From: Bradyrhizobium erythrophlei
GTDB taxonomy: Bacteria; Pseudomonadota; Alphaproteobacteria; Rhizobiales; Xanthobacteraceae
DNA length: 64,000 bases
NCBI RefSeq assembly: GCF_900129505.1
Contig: NZ_LT670818.1
Span: forward strand, 6,915,001 to 6,979,000
Reading direction: 5' to 3'
The position numbers were made by a program, and so were the translations under genes. Numbering within the stretch: the stretch's first letter is position 1; every line of letters starts with the position of its first letter. This document shows positions 53,726-64,000 of this stretch, one piece after another. The notes beneath the pieces were generated by a model that was not told the DNA's origin, did no database searches, and worked only from the letters and a program-made list of their open reading frames with translations.

Positions 53726-55519
53726 TTACCGCATCTCGTCCGGAGCGTGAACGCCGAGAACGGCCAAGCCCGATGCCAGAACCGAGACGACACCCTGGAC
53801 CATGGCCAGCCGCGCCTTAGTGATCTCTGCATCATTATTGATAATGAAGCGTAAATAGGGCAAATCCCGGCCCCTTGTCCACAGCGCGTGAAATTCACTG
53901 GCAAGATCATACAGATAAAAAGCGATTCGGTGAGGCTCGTGAGCCACCGAAGCCGCTTCGATCATCCGGGGATAGAGCGCCAGCCGCCGCAGCAGGTCCA
54001 GTTCCGCCGGGTCGGTCAGCCGTTCCACCTCCGCATCCCCGAGGAACGCCGCCCGCGCGGCCGCCTGCGCCGGCAGATCCGGGATCACCTCCCGGGCGTT
54101 ACGGAACACCGAGTGGCCCCGGGCGTGGCCATATTGCACATAGAACACAGGGTTCTCGCGCGACTGCTCGATCACCTTGGCGAGGTCGAAATCGAGTACC
54201 GCGTCGTTCTTGCGGTAGAGCATCATGAAGCGGACGGCGTCCCTGCCGACCTCGTCCACCACCTCGCGCAGGGTGACGAAATCGCCGGAGCGCTTCGACA
54301 TCTTCACCGGCTCGCCGTGGCGCAAGAGCTTGACGAGTTGCACGATCTTCACATCGAGCGTCGCCCCGCCCGCGGTGACCGCTTTGACCGCCGCCTGCAT
54401 GCGCTTGATGTAGCCGCCATGGTCGGCGCCGAACACGTCGATGAGATCAGCGAAACCGCGGTCGAACTTGTTCTTGTGGTTGGCGATGTCGGAGGCGAAA
54501 TAGGTATAGGAGCCGTCCGACTTCATCAGCGGACGATCGACATCGTCGCCATATGCGGTGGCGCGGAACAGGGTCTGGACGCGATCCTCGTAATCCTCGA
54601 CCGGCCCGCCCTTCGGCGGCGGCAGACGGCCCTCATAGACGTCGCCCTTCGAGCGCAGGAAATCGATGGTCTCGATCACCTTGTTGTTGCCGGTTTCGGT
54701 CAGCGAGCGCTCGGAAAAGAACACATCGTGACGGATGTTGAGGGCGGCGAGATCGCCCTTGATCTCCTCCATCATCATCGCGATCGACTTGTCGCGCACG
54801 ATCGGAAGCCAGCCGCTTTCCGGCATTACCAGAAGTCTGTCGCCGTATTCGGCGACGAGCGCCTGTCCGACCGGTTTCAGATAGTCACCGGGATAAAGCC
54901 CCTCCGGAATGGCGCCGATGTTCTCGCCGAGCGCCTCGCGATACCTCAGGAAGGCCGAGCGGGCGAGCACATCGACCTGGGCGCCGGCATCGTTGATGTA
55001 ATATTCGCGGGTGACGTCATAGCCCGTGAACGCCAGCAGGCTGCACAGCGCGTCGCCGAATACGGCGCCGCGGCAATGCCCGACATGCATCGGTCCGGTC
55101 GGATTGGCCGAGACGTATTCGACGTTGACCTTCTCGCGCGCGCCCATCGCGCTTTGCCCGTAGCCGTCGCCCTCGCGCAGCACGGTGCGCAGCGCGTCCG
55201 ACCAGGCCGTCGGTTTCAGGGTGAGATTGATAAAGCCGGGGCCGGCGATCTCAACGGCGGCGATCAGATCGTCCGCGCGCAGCTTCACTGCGATCGCTTC
55301 GGCAAGATCGCGCGGTTTCGCCTTGGCTTCCTTGGCCAGCACCATGGCGGCGTTGGTTGCCATGTCGCCATGCGCGGCGTCGCGCGGTGGCTCGACCACG
55401 ACCCGCGACAGGTCGACGCCCTCGGGCCATCCGCCTTCCGCCGCCAGTGCGGCGCAAACCGCGTGCACGCGCGCCAGCACGTCGGCGAAAAGATGCGGAT
55501 GTGGTGGTTTTTCGGCCAT
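53726..55519 (-). CDS. argS: Arginyl-tRNA synthetase
   Basis: A 597-residue class I synthetase. Signature HVGH at 145-148 ([18 protein letters not shown]) and KMSK equivalent KMSKRSGDF. The N-terminal Add-1 domain ([20 protein letters not shown]) and C-terminal anticodon-binding DALR domain ([20 protein letters not shown]) are complete. The start at 55519 ([11 protein letters not shown]) is preferred over a frame extending 33 bases further. Downstream of dgt. Confidence 0.97.
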   Translation of the reverse strand: MAEKPPHPHLFADVLARVHAVCAALAAEGGWPEGVDLSRVVVEPPRDAAHGDMATNAAMVLAKEAKAKPRDLAEAIAVKLRADDLIAAVEIAGPGFINLTLKPTAWSDALRTVLREGDGYGQSAMGAREKVNVEYVSANPTGPMHVGHCRGAVFGDALCSLLAFTGYDVTREYYINDAGAQVDVLARSAFLRYREALGENIGAIPEGLYPGDYLKPVGQALVAEYGDRLLVMPESGWLPIVRDKSIAMMMEEIKGDLAALNIRHDVFFSERSLTETGNNKVIETIDFLRSKGDVYEGRLPPPKGGPVEDYEDRVQTLFRATAYGDDVDRPLMKSDGSYTYFASDIANHKNKFDRGFADLIDVFGADHGGYIKRMQAAVKAVTAGGATLDVKIVQLVKLLRHGEPVKMSKRSGDFVTLREVVDEVGRDAVRFMMLYRKNDAVLDFDLAKVIEQSRENPVFYVQYGHARGHSVFRNAREVIPDLPAQAAARAAFLGDAEVERLTDPAELDLLRRLALYPRMIEAASVAHEPHRIAFYLYDLASEFHALWTRGRDLPYLRFIINNDAEITKARLAMVQGVVSVLASGLAVLGVHAPDEMR

Positions 55520-55573
55520 GGGCGGTCTGTGACCTGAGAATTGCGCCGCCAACAGCGGCTTTGAGGCCGCCGC

Positions 55574-56782
55574 CTAACGCAAATCCGGGGTCGAGTCAAA
55601 AAGCCTTTGGTGCTCGGTCAGCGCAAAACGGTCGGTCATTCCGGCGATGAAGTTGCCGATCCGCCGGGCGCGCTCGGTTTCGGTGTCCCCGCCCTCCGGA
55701 GGCAGCCATTCGGCCGGCAGATCGCCAGGGTTGTTCTGGTAACGCGCGAACAGATCGAACAGGATCCGTTCCGCCTCGCCCATCACCCGCATCACCCACT
55801 CGTGGCGGTACATGTGTAGCTTCAGGAACGCCTTGATCTCGGCCTCGGCCCGCGCGACGCCGGCGGGGAACGCGATCAGCACCTCGCGGAGATTGCGGAC
55901 ATCGTCGACCGATTGCGGTTTGGCAGCCAGCAGACGGCTGCGTGCTTCCGAGATGACCGCGCCGATCAGACGGGAAATCAGCTCGCGCACCAGTTCGGCG
56001 CCGCGCCTGGCGTGATCGAGCGCGGGATAATGCCGGTCGATCTCGGCGATCATCGCCGCCGTCAGCGGCATCACCTTGAGATCGTCGACGGTGAACAGAC
56101 CGGCCCGCAGACCATCGTCGATATCGTGGGCGTCATAGGCGATATCGTCGGCGATCGCCGCCACCTGCGCTTCCAGCGAGGCAAAGCTCCACAGTTCCAG
56201 ATCGTATTTAAGGTTGTATTCGGAGATGCCGACGGGAATGCCGTGGTCGCGATAGCGCCCGGCGGCCAATCCGCTCCGCTCGGTCAGCGGACCGTTGTGC
56301 TTGACGATACCTTCCAGCGATTCCCAGGTCAGGTTGAGCCCGTCGAATTCGGGATAGCGGTGCTCCAGCGACGTGACGACGCGCAAGGTTTGCGCGTTGT
56401 GGTCGAACCCGCCATGGGCCTTGAGGCAGGCGTCCAGCGCCCGCTCGCCGGCGTGGCCGAATGGCGGATGGCCGAGGTCATGGGCCAGTGCCAGCGTTTC
56501 CGTGAGATCCTCGTCGAGCCCGAGTTGCCGGGCCAGCGCGCGGGCAATCTGCGCCACCTCGAGCGAATGGGTTAGCCGGGTGCGATAATGGTCGCCTTCA
56601 TGGAACACGAAGACCTGGGTCTTGTATTTGAGGCGGCGAAAGGCGGTGGAATGAATCACCCGGTCGCAATCGCGCCGGAACGGGCTGCGGGTCTTGCTCG
56701 GCGGCTCCTCAAACAGCCGTCCGCGGCTGCGGTCGGGATCGCTGGCAAAAACCGAACGAGGAGCAGCCATTCCGACCGACAC
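55574..56782 (-). CDS. dgt: dGTPase-like deoxyguanosinetriphosphate triphosphohydrolase
   Basis: A 402-residue HD-domain enzyme that cleaves dGTP to deoxyguanosine and tripolyphosphate. [20 protein letters not shown] (His72) and [17 protein letters not shown] (His101-Asp102) provide the HD metal site, with later [16 protein letters not shown]. It belongs to the short, alphaproteobacterial dGTPase-like type. The GTG at 56782 with GGGAG upstream is preferred; ATG 56770 is an alternative. Neighbours argS and the ErpA-type gene, a usual alphaproteobacterial order. Confidence 0.92.
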   Translation of the reverse strand: MSVGMAAPRSVFASDPDRSRGRLFEEPPSKTRSPFRRDCDRVIHSTAFRRLKYKTQVFVFHEGDHYRTRLTHSLEVAQIARALARQLGLDEDLTETLALAHDLGHPPFGHAGERALDACLKAHGGFDHNAQTLRVVTSLEHRYPEFDGLNLTWESLEGIVKHNGPLTERSGLAAGRYRDHGIPVGISEYNLKYDLELWSFASLEAQVAAIADDIAYDAHDIDDGLRAGLFTVDDLKVMPLTAAMIAEIDRHYPALDHARRGAELVRELISRLIGAVISEARSRLLAAKPQSVDDVRNLREVLIAFPAGVARAEAEIKAFLKLHMYRHEWVMRVMGEAERILFDLFARYQNNPGDLPAEWLPPEGGDTETERARRIGNFIAGMTDRFALTEHQRLFDSTPDLR

Positions 56783-56890
56783 GGTGTAATAGTCTCCCTG
56801 GGGTTTGATTCCGGCGCCAAGGGCACTTAACTAGACTTCAGCGCCGGATACCAAATAATTTGGGTATAGGCCGACGATCGGAGCGAAGTC

Positions 56891-57223
56891 ATGACAGCAG
56901 CCAATGTCGCCATCAGCGAGCGGGCGGCCCGCCGCATCGGGGAAATCCTCAAGACTGAGGGCGAAGGTGCGATGCTGCGCATCAGCGTCGAAGGCGGCGG
57001 CTGCTCGGGCTTTCAATACAAGTTCGATATCGAACGCGCCAAGGCCGAAGACGACCTGGTCGTCGCGCGCGACAGCGCCGTGGTACTGGTCGATCCGGCC
57101 TCGGTGCCGTTTCTGGCCGGCTCCGAAGTCGATTTCGTCGACGACCTGATCGGCGCCTCGTTCCGGGTGGTCAATCCCAACGCGACGGCATCCTGCGGCT
57201 GCGGCACCAGTTTCTCGATCTGA
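56891..57223 (+). CDS. erpA: A-type iron-sulphur carrier, ErpA-like
   Basis: A 110-residue A-type carrier: ISVEGGGCSGFQYKFDI (Cys38) and the C-terminal ATASCGCGTSFSI (Cys102 and Cys104), the three-Cys motif used to hold and pass [2Fe-2S]/[4Fe-4S] clusters to apo-proteins. Divergent from dgt. Whether it is ErpA, IscA or HesB proper cannot be settled from this window alone; the chromosomal context next to dgt/exoA is that of the erpA-like gene in rhizobia. Confidence 0.9.
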   Translation: MTAANVAISERAARRIGEILKTEGEGAMLRISVEGGGCSGFQYKFDIERAKAEDDLVVARDSAVVLVDPASVPFLAGSEVDFVDDLIGASFRVVNPNATASCGCGTSFSI

Positions 57224-57257
57224 ACGCCTCGAACGCGTTCGGTCTCCCTTGCCTTGT

Positions 57258-57576
57258 CTAGGCGACCTGTGCGCTATCGGCTTCGAACTCCCGGCGCATC
57301 TTGCGATAGGCGTCGTCGAGTTGCAGAACCGCATCCCGCAACTCGTCGGCGCTGATCACCCAGGACGGAGTTGACGCCAATGACCCCGCCCATCTGTTCG
57401 ACGATGCGGCGGCTGATGGCGCCGAGTCCGGTGCCGCCGAAGCGGCGATTGATGAGGGCTTTCGGCAGTTTCGGATCGACCTCGACCTTGACCGTCAGTC
57501 CCTCTCCCTGCCCCTTCGGCACATTTGCGCCTTTTTCTAAACGGTTATCACGGCCCCGACGCCCGTGGTATGTCAT
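57258..57576 (-). pseudogene. Histidine-kinase C-terminal relic
   Basis: Minus-strand frames encode GLTVKVEVDPKLPKALI followed by NRRFGGTGLGAISRRIVEQM plus GGVIGVNS, then in another frame WVISADELRDAVLQLDDAYR and KMRREFEADSAQVA. The first parts match a histidine-kinase ATPase domain: lead-in to the N-box (VEVDPxLPxALI) joined directly to the G2 box (GTGLG-AIS, one residue short of GTGLGLAIS). About 65 residues between them are missing, and a frameshift lies near 57360. A decayed kinase remnant; 5' limit uncertain. Confidence 0.65.
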
Positions 57577-57614
57577 GGAAGCGAAAATGTCGGTTTAGGA
57601 CCGGGACCTTTTTC

Positions 57615-58406
57615 ATGCGTATTGCAACGTGGAACGTCAATTCGGTCCGGCAGCGGATCGATCACCTCGTGACCTGGCTGAAGGATTGCGCGCCCGATAT
57701 CGTCTGCCTGCAGGAGATCAAATGCCTCGACGACGCCTTTCCCCGGGAGCCGCTGGAAGCGCTCGGCTACAACGTCGTCACCCACGGCCAGAAGACGTTC
57801 AATGGCGTCGCCCTGCTGTCGAAGCTGCCGTTCGAAGAAACCCAATCGGGGCTGGCGGGTGACGACGAGGACGCCCACGCACGGTTTCTCGAGGGCGTGG
57901 TGACGCTGAAACATGGCGTGCTGCGGGTCGCCTGCCTCTATCTGCCCAACGGCAATCCGCCGGAAACTGAAAAATACCCCTATAAACTCAAGTGGATGTC
58001 GCGGCTTCGCGAGTATTCGAAGCAACGGCTTAAGGCGGAGGAGCCGCTGGTGTTGGCGGGTGACTTCAACGTCATCCCGAAGTCGGCGGACGTCCATAAC
58101 CCGGCGGCCTGGGTCAACGACGCGTTGTTCCGGCCGCAAACCCGCGAAAGCTTCCAGTCGCTACTTGGACTGGGGCTCACGGACGCACTGCGCGCCGTCA
58201 CCGACTTGCCCGGCCAGTACACGTTCTGGGATTATCAGGCCGGCGCCTGGCAGAAGAACTGGGGATTGCGGATCGACCATTTACTGCTGTCGCCCCAAGC
58301 CACCGACCGCCTGATCGATGTCGGGATCGACAGTTATGTGCGGGCCTGGGAAAAACCGTCGGACCACGTCCCGGTATGGGCGGATCTCGATCTCGAGACG
58401 GCGTGA
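57615..58406 (+). CDS. exoA: Exodeoxyribonuclease III
   Basis: A 263-residue AP endonuclease/exonuclease III of the ExoA/Xth family, acting in base-excision repair. MRIATWNVNSVRQRIDHLVT, the catalytic Glu in LQEIKC (E34), the AGDFNVIP motif, RIDHLLLS, and the C-terminal catalytic PSDHVPVWADL are all present. The start at 57615 is preferred over a frame beginning at 57525. Divergent from the kinase relic. Complete. Confidence 0.96.
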   Translation: MRIATWNVNSVRQRIDHLVTWLKDCAPDIVCLQEIKCLDDAFPREPLEALGYNVVTHGQKTFNGVALLSKLPFEETQSGLAGDDEDAHARFLEGVVTLKHGVLRVACLYLPNGNPPETEKYPYKLKWMSRLREYSKQRLKAEEPLVLAGDFNVIPKSADVHNPAAWVNDALFRPQTRESFQSLLGLGLTDALRAVTDLPGQYTFWDYQAGAWQKNWGLRIDHLLLSPQATDRLIDVGIDSYVRAWEKPSDHVPVWADLDLETA

Positions 58407-58485
58407 AGCACGACGGCTTGCACCCGGCCGCGCGTTCGCGCGACCCGTTGGCTTTGCCCGCCCTGCGGACTTCGGATTTTGGACC

Positions 58486-59304
58486 TCAGTCCCTGCGGCC
58501 CTGCACCCAGTGCTCGAGCATCTCCAGCGCCATCGCACGGTCATCGTCCGACGCCCTGGCAATGGCCTTGTTGTAGCTTTCCTTGATCCAGGCCTCGTCG
58601 GGTCCAGCGCTGTCGCGCGCCAGCGTCAGCCACATCAGCCCGCGCGCTGCCTGCCGCGGCAGCTGGTCGCCGTTGAACAGCATCTGGCCGAGCAAGGCCT
58701 GCGCCTCGTGCTGCCCCTTCTGGGCGGCAAGGCCGAGCCAGCGCGCGGCGTAGCGGAAATCATCGCGCGAGGTACCGGCGCTCTTGAGATAGAGCCGCGC
58801 AAGATCGTATTGCGCGTCCGCATTGCCGAAATAGGACGCAGCGTAGGAGAACATCTCCCGCGCCCGATCCGGATCCGACTTGATCTTGGAGTTGGGAATG
58901 CCGTTGAGATAATACCGCCCCAGCGCCACGAAGGCGTTGGCGACGATCGCCGCCTGCGGCGCGGACGGGCTGTCCTCGGCATGCGCATTGGCGATACGGC
59001 TGAAATATTCAAACGCGCGCAGGTCGTCCTGGGTCACGCCATCGCCGCTGGCATACATCCGCCCCAGCTTCCATTGCGCGACGGGATGGCCGCCTTCGGC
59101 GGCGTATTGCAGCGAGGTCAGCGAGGTATCCGGGGTCGTCGGCGGTATCGCCTTCTTCAGCGCCGCGGCCGCCCCTGGCTGGGCGGCGACGACGGGAATG
59201 GCCGCATCCGAGTTCGCGGGCGCCCCGTCGAAGGCGAATCCGGGCCCGGCCACCGGCGTGGCCCCTAAAATCAACGCAAAAATGGTACGCTTAAATATCC
59301 GCAT
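58486..59304 (-). CDS. Sel1-repeat (TPR-like) exported protein
   Basis: A 272-residue exported protein with a signal peptide (about 1-24, [20 protein letters not shown] to PGFAF). It holds about four to five Sel1-type repeats: [58 protein letters not shown], and [20 protein letters not shown]. Sel1 repeats mediate protein interactions; many periplasmic SLR proteins exist in rhizobia. The start at 59304 overlaps the ilvD stop by 14 bases; a start at 59319 is also possible. Likely co-transcribed with ilvD. Confidence 0.85.
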   Translation of the reverse strand: MRIFKRTIFALILGATPVAGPGFAFDGAPANSDAAIPVVAAQPGAAAALKKAIPPTTPDTSLTSLQYAAEGGHPVAQWKLGRMYASGDGVTQDDLRAFEYFSRIANAHAEDSPSAPQAAIVANAFVALGRYYLNGIPNSKIKSDPDRAREMFSYAASYFGNADAQYDLARLYLKSAGTSRDDFRYAARWLGLAAQKGQHEAQALLGQMLFNGDQLPRQAARGLMWLTLARDSAGPDEAWIKESYNKAIARASDDDRAMALEMLEHWVQGRRD

Positions 59305-61015
59305 AACACTGTTTCTCATGCGCGCCGCCTGGATGGGTCACCGCGCCATCCACTGCTGGCCCTACCTGTTGGGCGTATTTCCAAAGCGCTCCTGATGTAT
59401 GGTTAGTCTCCCGAGGCTTCCATTTGGTCTTGCGTTCATCGAGCTCGGCGTCGGTCAACTTTACGTTAAGAGTCCCGACGACCGCGTCGATTTCGATGAT
59501 ATCGCCGTCGCGGAGCAGCGCGATCGGCCCGCCTACGGCCGCTTCCGGCCCGACATGGCCGATGCAGAACCCGCGGGTCGCCCCGGAAAACCGGCCGTCG
59601 GTGATCAGCGCGATCTTGCCGCCCATGCCTTGCCCGGTCAGCGCCGCCGTGGTCGAGAGCATCTCCCGCATGCCGGGACCGCCGCGCGGCCCCTCATAGC
59701 GGATGACGATGACCTCGCCCTCTTTGTAGGTTTTTTTCTGGACCGCCTCGAAGGCGTCCTCTTCGCGGTCGAAGCAGCGGGCCGGCCCGGTGAATTTCAA
59801 GTTCGACATGCCCGCGACCTTCACGATCGCGCCCTCAGGCGCAAGATTGCCCTTCAGGCCGACCACACCGCCGGTGACGGTGATCGGCTTGTCGGCGGGC
59901 CGCACCACATCCTGGTGCGGATTCCATTTAACGCTTTTGAGGTTTTCGGCGATCGTGCGGCCCGTGACGGTTAAGCAATCCCCGTGCAGGTGGCCATTAT
60001 CGAGCAACGTTTTCATCAGAAGCGGTATGCCGCCAACCTCGAACATGTCTTTGGCGACATAACGACCGCCCGGCTTCAAATCCGCGACATAAGGTGTCTT
60101 TTTGAAGATTTCGGCGACGTCGAACAGGTCGAACTTGATACCGCATTCATGGGCGATCGCCGGCAGGTGCAGCGCAGCATTGGTCGAGCCGCCGGACGCG
60201 GCCACAACCGCCGCGGCGTTCTCCAGGGCGCGGCGGGTGACGATGTCGCGCGGGCGAATATTGGACGCAATCAGCTCCATCACCTTCTCGCCCGCGGTCA
60301 TGCAGAAGGCGTCGCGGATCTCATATGGCGCGGGCGCGCCCGCCGAATAAGGCAGCGCCAGGCCGATGGCCTCCGATACCGTCGCCATGGTGTTGGCGGT
60401 GAATTGTGCGCCGCACGCACCGGCCGAGGGACAAGCCACCCGTTCGATCTCGTCGAGATCCTCGTCCGACATCTCGCCGACGGAATGCTTGCCGACCGCC
60501 TCGAACATGTCCTGCACGGTGACCTGCTGGCCACGGAAATTACCCGGCAGGATCGAGCCGCCGTAGATGAAGATCGAGGGCACGTTGAGCCGGACCATCG
60601 CCATCATCATGCCCGGCAGCGACTTGTCGCAGCCGGCCAGGCCAACCAGCCCGTCATAGGCATGGCCCCGCATGGTCAATTCGACGGAGTCAGCGATGCA
60701 TTCGCGCGACGGCAGCGACGAGCGCATGCCGTCATGGCCCATGGCGATACCGTCGGTCACGGTAATGGTGCAGAATTCCCGCGGCGTGCCGCGGGCGGAG
60801 GCGACGCCCTTCTTGACCGCCTGGGCCTGCCGCATCAGCGAGATGTTGCAGGGCGCGGCCTCGTTCCAGCAGGAGGCGACGCCAACGAAGGGCTGGTGGA
60901 TCTGCTCAGTGGTCAGCCCCATGGCATAGAGATACGACCGATGCGGCGCCCGTTCCGGCCCCTCCGTCACGTGACGGCTCGGCAGTCTCTTCTTGATGCT
61001 GGTCTTGGCGTCCAT
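59291..61015 (-). CDS. ilvD: Dihydroxy-acid dehydratase
   Basis: A 574-residue Fe-S dehydratase that converts dihydroxy-acids to 2-keto acids in valine/isoleucine synthesis. Cluster Cys residues: C49 and C56 ([10 protein letters not shown] region), GCDKSLPG, and [11 protein letters not shown], the typical IlvD/EDD pattern. C-terminal [14 protein letters not shown] matches the family end. The start at 61015 ([10 protein letters not shown]) is preferred; the longer frame adds unrelated upstream sequence. A 293-bp gap to the P450 gene holds no clear gene or attenuator. Confidence 0.96.
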   Translation of the reverse strand: MDAKTSIKKRLPSRHVTEGPERAPHRSYLYAMGLTTEQIHQPFVGVASCWNEAAPCNISLMRQAQAVKKGVASARGTPREFCTITVTDGIAMGHDGMRSSLPSRECIADSVELTMRGHAYDGLVGLAGCDKSLPGMMMAMVRLNVPSIFIYGGSILPGNFRGQQVTVQDMFEAVGKHSVGEMSDEDLDEIERVACPSAGACGAQFTANTMATVSEAIGLALPYSAGAPAPYEIRDAFCMTAGEKVMELIASNIRPRDIVTRRALENAAAVVAASGGSTNAALHLPAIAHECGIKFDLFDVAEIFKKTPYVADLKPGGRYVAKDMFEVGGIPLLMKTLLDNGHLHGDCLTVTGRTIAENLKSVKWNPHQDVVRPADKPITVTGGVVGLKGNLAPEGAIVKVAGMSNLKFTGPARCFDREEDAFEAVQKKTYKEGEVIVIRYEGPRGGPGMREMLSTTAALTGQGMGGKIALITDGRFSGATRGFCIGHVGPEAAVGGPIALLRDGDIIEIDAVVGTLNVKLTDAELDERKTKWKPRETNHTSGALWKYAQQVGPAVDGAVTHPGGAHEKQCYADI

Positions 61016-61308
61016 CACGACCCTGTTTCCCGCAGCCATCTCTTGTCGGACCCGGAAGGGATTTTCCTTCGCCTTCGCGAGCGCCGTGGCTATCAGCCTA
61101 CGAAGGATGATTTCATGGAGGGGTGTGGCTAAAAAGCGGCGCGGGCAAGAACTGGCTGCGACGACGGTTAAATCTTCGCTTAGTGTTGCGAAGAGGCAAC
61201 AATTGTGACACTGCGGCAACCATTACCGGGCCCAGCGAGCGCGCCGGAAACGCTTCCCTCAATCAAAGCGTGTACATTCCGGATCGCCTATCCGCCACAC
61301 GAGGAGCG

Positions 61309-62523
61309 CTACGATGGCTCACCGGGTCTAACCGGCAGGCGCTCGATTGCCTTCAAGCCCGGCCGCTCGCGCCATTCAACCTCGGACTCGTCTACCGCGA
61401 GCATCAATTTCGGCCACCGCTGAAACAGGGATTTCAGTGCGCATCTGCCTTCGACGCGCGCGAGCTGATGGCCAAGGCAGAAGTGGATCCCGGTGCCGAA
61501 GGAGATGTGCCGGTTCGGTTTACGCTGCAAATCGAGTCGCGCAGGGTCGGGATTGGCTTGCGGGTCCATGTTGGCGGCTGCGAGCATGACCATCACCTTC
61601 TCACCCTTCCTCAATCCGACGCCGCCGAGTTCAATATCTCTGCGCACGTAGCGCGGCTTGGTGAATTGCACCGGCGTGACGAACCGCAGAAATTCCTCCA
61701 CGGCGAGATCAACCCGGCTCCAGTCCTCTTCGAGCCAGTCGCGAAGACCGGGATTCTTCAAGAGCTCGAATACCGATCCGCTGATCAGATGTGTCGTGGT
61801 CTCGTGCCCGGCAAACAGCAACAGGAACACCATCGACACGATTTCGTCGGGGCTGATTTGTCCGCCATCCGCCCCGAGCCGAACGATCTCGGCAATCAAC
61901 CCTTCCCCACCCCACCTGCGAATGGTCTCGATATGGCGTCTGATATAGCGCTTCAATGCCAGGAGATTCGGGATCGCGCCGAAAAATCCGAGCGCTCCGG
62001 TGAAGCGGGTAAAACCGCTGGCCCATGCAATGAATTTAGGCCGGTCGGCGAGGGGCAGCCCGAGCAGTTCGCAAATCACCGATAACGGCAATTGGCGCGC
62101 ATAGCGCTCGACCAGATCGGCCGGACTTCCCTTGGCGAACAGCTCGTTGGCGAGTTCGTCACCGATGGCCTGAATGTGAGGCTCCATGCCCATCACGGCG
62201 CGGCGGCGAAACGCTTCGTCGACGATATCGCGGAGCCGTTTGTGATCGGGATCGTCCATCGACAGCATATGCCTGGCCAGCGTGCGGACGATGCCCGGCA
62301 TCCACCAGCGAAAGCCGGCAACGGTGCCGTCCTCCTTTCGAATGGTGAAGGTGTCGGTGTCTTTGAGCACCTGATCGGCCAGCGCCTGCGTCGTCGGCGT
62401 CCAGACCCGGCCGACGATCGGAAACCGCACTTCCACGACCGGACCGGCGGCGCGAAGCCTTTCGATCACGGCCGAGGGATTGCGAAAGTAGTCCTGACTG
62501 GCGAAGTCCGCTTGCAACGTCAT
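61309..62523 (-). CDS. Cytochrome P450
   Basis: A 404-residue soluble class I bacterial P450. I-helix AGHETTTHLI (about 237-246), ExxR EEFLRF (about 279-284) and the haem-binding FGTGIHFCLGHQLAR with the ligand Cys (about 346) are intact. The start at 62523 has AGGAGAAATGGCGC upstream. No ferredoxin or reductase gene is adjacent; electrons would come from elsewhere. Substrate not readable; sequence type resembles CYP107-like/actinobacterial-proteobacterial forms. Confidence 0.93.
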   Translation of the reverse strand: MTLQADFASQDYFRNPSAVIERLRAAGPVVEVRFPIVGRVWTPTTQALADQVLKDTDTFTIRKEDGTVAGFRWWMPGIVRTLARHMLSMDDPDHKRLRDIVDEAFRRRAVMGMEPHIQAIGDELANELFAKGSPADLVERYARQLPLSVICELLGLPLADRPKFIAWASGFTRFTGALGFFGAIPNLLALKRYIRRHIETIRRWGGEGLIAEIVRLGADGGQISPDEIVSMVFLLLFAGHETTTHLISGSVFELLKNPGLRDWLEEDWSRVDLAVEEFLRFVTPVQFTKPRYVRRDIELGGVGLRKGEKVMVMLAAANMDPQANPDPARLDLQRKPNRHISFGTGIHFCLGHQLARVEGRCALKSLFQRWPKLMLAVDESEVEWRERPGLKAIERLPVRPGEPS

Positions 62524-62599
62524 GCGCCATTTCTCCTGAAGTCCGAACATTAGATATGCGAAGCACGTCACAACAATTCCAGATCAGGCGGCACGTCAC

Positions 62600-63180
62600 G
62601 CTCGTGGCTTTGGTCGGAAGGGATTGCACGGGGATCGCGGAACCGCGTTCCCGCGGCGCGACGCGTCCGGGTTTTGACCAACTCTTGTCCCCCTTCGAGA
62701 GCAGAGGGCGCAGGGAAAGCCGGGTGCACGCTGCACCCGCGGTCTCGCGCGCAAGATGGTGTAGAGAAACGCACACGAGCATACAGGTTCAGCGGAAGCA
62801 GTCCGGCCTTCCCTGCGCAATGGTTTTACGGCTTATAACGTACTCTCCCCGGTGACCGGGCTTTCTTGCCACCGTCGCCTGCGGATGTTGCCGCAAACTT
62901 GATGCCAGCGTCGGGGCATCAGGACCACCGCCTTCGCCGTCCGCTTCAAGCGCTCTCGTCAGGTGCACCGTCAGCGTCCACCGCATCCCGCTCCGCGTTC
63001 GTGACGTTGCGCAACGCCCCTCTGTGTGGAACGGGACGGGCCGGATATAGAACTGATTTGCTGTTTCGGAAAACCAGAATATTTTGTCGAATGGGGCTGG
63101 ACAGACCTCGTGCGGCGAACGAATTGATTTGCCCGTCAGGCAGACTTGCGGTGACGTCAAAGACGACGAGTTGCGTCCCG
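62600..63180 (-). repeat. Dispersed 0.5-kb repeat, minus orientation
   Basis: On the minus strand it reads AAAATATTCTGGTTTTCCGA, GGAGCGGGATGCGGTGGACG, GGTCCTGATGCCCCGACGCT, CCGGGGAGAGTACG and GTAAAACCATTGCG, the same succession as 42340-42870 in plus. Towards 62600 it continues beyond the shared part with GACAAGAGTTGGTCAAAACC. No gene across it. Likely a genus-specific non-autonomous repeat. Confidence 0.75.
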
Positions 63181-63186
63181 GCCGCT

Positions 63187-64000
63187 CTATTCGACCTTCA
63201 CATTGGCGGCCTTGATCATCGGCCACCATTTCGCGATTTCGGCCTTCTGCCAGTCGCCGAGTGCCTGCGGCGAGAGCTTGTCCCTGGGCGGCATCTGCAA
63301 TCCCAAATCCTCGAACTTCTTGCGCACCGCCGGATCGTTCATGGCATCGACCGCCGCGGCATTGAGTTTAGCCACGATATCCTTCGGGGTGTCTTTCGGC
63401 ACCCAGAGCCCCGACCACAGCGTCATGTGAAATCCGCTCAAGCCCCCTTCGTCGGTGGTCGGAACGTCCGACGCCGACTCGACACGCTTGTCGTCGGTGA
63501 CGGCATAGGCGCGGATGGTGCGGGCGCGCACCTGGGCGATGGAATTCGAGGTCTGGTCGATGATGATGTCGATCTGCCCCGCGACGAGGTCGGTCAGCGC
63601 CGGCGCCGTGCCGCGATACGGCACGTATTGCAGCTTGATGCCCGTGACGTTCTCGAAATAGAGCCCCGCGATGTGGCTTCCCGAACCCGCGCCCGCGGTG
63701 CCGGCCGTGGCCGGGCTCGGCTTCGCTTTAAGCCATTCGATCAACTCTTTCAGCGTTTTGGCGGGGACCGCGTTCTTGCTGACGATGATCATGGGATTGC
63801 TCGGCAGCAGCACGACCGGCTCGAGATCGGCCACGAGGTCATAGCCGAGCTTGTAGATCGCGCCATTGGCGACGTGGGTGCCGAGATGGCCGATGCTGAC
63901 GGTGTAACCGTCCGGCGCCGCGCGCACCACGCGGCCGACCCCGAGCGAACCGGCAGCACCGGTCACATTCTCAATTACGAGGTTCTGACCGAGTGTCGTG
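63187..64000 (-). CDS. Tripartite tricarboxylate transporter (Bug) binding protein, 5' truncated by window
   Basis: At least 271 residues of a Bug-family periplasmic solute-binding protein, running off the right edge. TLGQNLVIENVTGAAGSLGV near the truncation is the Bug N-terminal ENxxGAgG motif; DGYTVSIGHLGTHVAN, PYRGTAPALTDLVAGQIDII and SGLWVPKDTPKDIVAKLNAA complete the fold. The ATG at 63966 lies inside the conserved motif and is not the start. Bug proteins supply TctAB-like transporters; none is visible here. Ligand unknown. Confidence 0.9.
   Translation of the reverse strand, partial: TTLGQNLVIENVTGAAGSLGVGRVVRAAPDGYTVSIGHLGTHVANGAIYKLGYDLVADLEPVVLLPSNPMIIVSKNAVPAKTLKELIEWLKAKPSPATAGTAGAGSGSHIAGLYFENVTGIKLQYVPYRGTAPALTDLVAGQIDIIIDQTSNSIAQVRARTIRAYAVTDDKRVESASDVPTTDEGGLSGFHMTLWSGLWVPKDTPKDIVAKLNAAAVDAMNDPAVRKKFEDLGLQMPPRDKLSPQALGDWQKAEIAKWWPMIKAANVKVE

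Noticed and set aside
53888..55537. 549-codon frame opposite argS
   Set aside because: Antisense shadow of argS.
63964..63966. ATG as start of the Bug-family protein
   Set aside because: Conserved sequence NLVIENVTGAAGS reads through it from the window edge, so the true start is outside.

Overview
This is a chromosomal window from a high-GC alphaproteobacterium, most likely Bradyrhizobium or a close Nitrobacteraceae relative. That is inferred from protein content and gene order (gyrA-coaD-two cyclophilins-queA; yajC-secD-secF; serS-surE-pcm-nlpD; tatABC-scpAB-nagZ-SPOR-argS-dgt), from GTTC-N7-GTTC LexA boxes at ssb and uvrA, and from a GGAAC-N16-CGTT EcfG-type stress promoter. I see no rRNA, tRNA, CRISPR array, prophage or complete insertion sequence. 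Most of the window is housekeeping DNA, interrupted by two small accessory patches and many short dispersed repeats.

Layout: 0-8 kb holds queA (cut by the window edge), a LysR regulator with a divergent exported SnoaL-like gene, two cyclophilins, coaD, gyrA and a small membrane protein. 8-14 kb holds ssb and uvrA, each with its own LexA box, separated by a tandem pair of Omp25/31-type outer-membrane proteins. 14-20 kb is accessory: an AT-rich HEPN-motif gene that begins inside the uvrA stop codon, a higA antitoxin with a truncated higB, REP-like palindromes, a SnoaL protein, a solo WYL-like protein, and two tandem COG3910-type ATPases plus the tail of a third. 20-33 kb holds an acyl-CoA synthetase/PPC-domain operon, small GNAT proteins, a FAH-family protein with a Tat signal, envelope proteins, trmFO and an atypical kinase-like protein.

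33-47 kb is the protein-export and protein-quality block: an NDUFAF6-like and an Mth938/NDUFAF3-like protein, secF, secD, yajC, a DUF815 ATPase, a degenerate LysM/M23 lipoprotein, pcm, surE, a Crp-type regulator and serS. Between pcm and surE lies a second accessory patch: an orphan receiver under an EcfG-type promoter, a frameshifted REP-associated transposase with its inverted palindromes, the last ~50 codons of a polymorphic-toxin-like protein, its probable intact immunity gene, and a ~0.5 kb dispersed repeat. 47-64 kb holds tatABC (tatB carries a 24-bp tandem repeat), scpAB, nagZ, a SPOR protein, argS, dgt, an ErpA-type Fe-S carrier, a histidine-kinase relic, exoA, a Sel1-repeat protein, ilvD, a P450, a second copy of the ~0.5 kb repeat, and a Bug-family binding protein cut by the window edge.

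Recurring theme: short dispersed repeats sit exactly at gene edges. They appear to supply the C-terminus of the acyl-CoA synthetase, the stop region of the kinase-like gene and the start codon of the Mth938 gene. REP palindromes mark the points where an ATPase copy and a toxin gene were lost. No complete new multi-gene system is evident. The best candidates for follow-up are the uvrA-coupled HEPN gene, the orphan immunity locus and the kinase/AMP-binding-C fusion.
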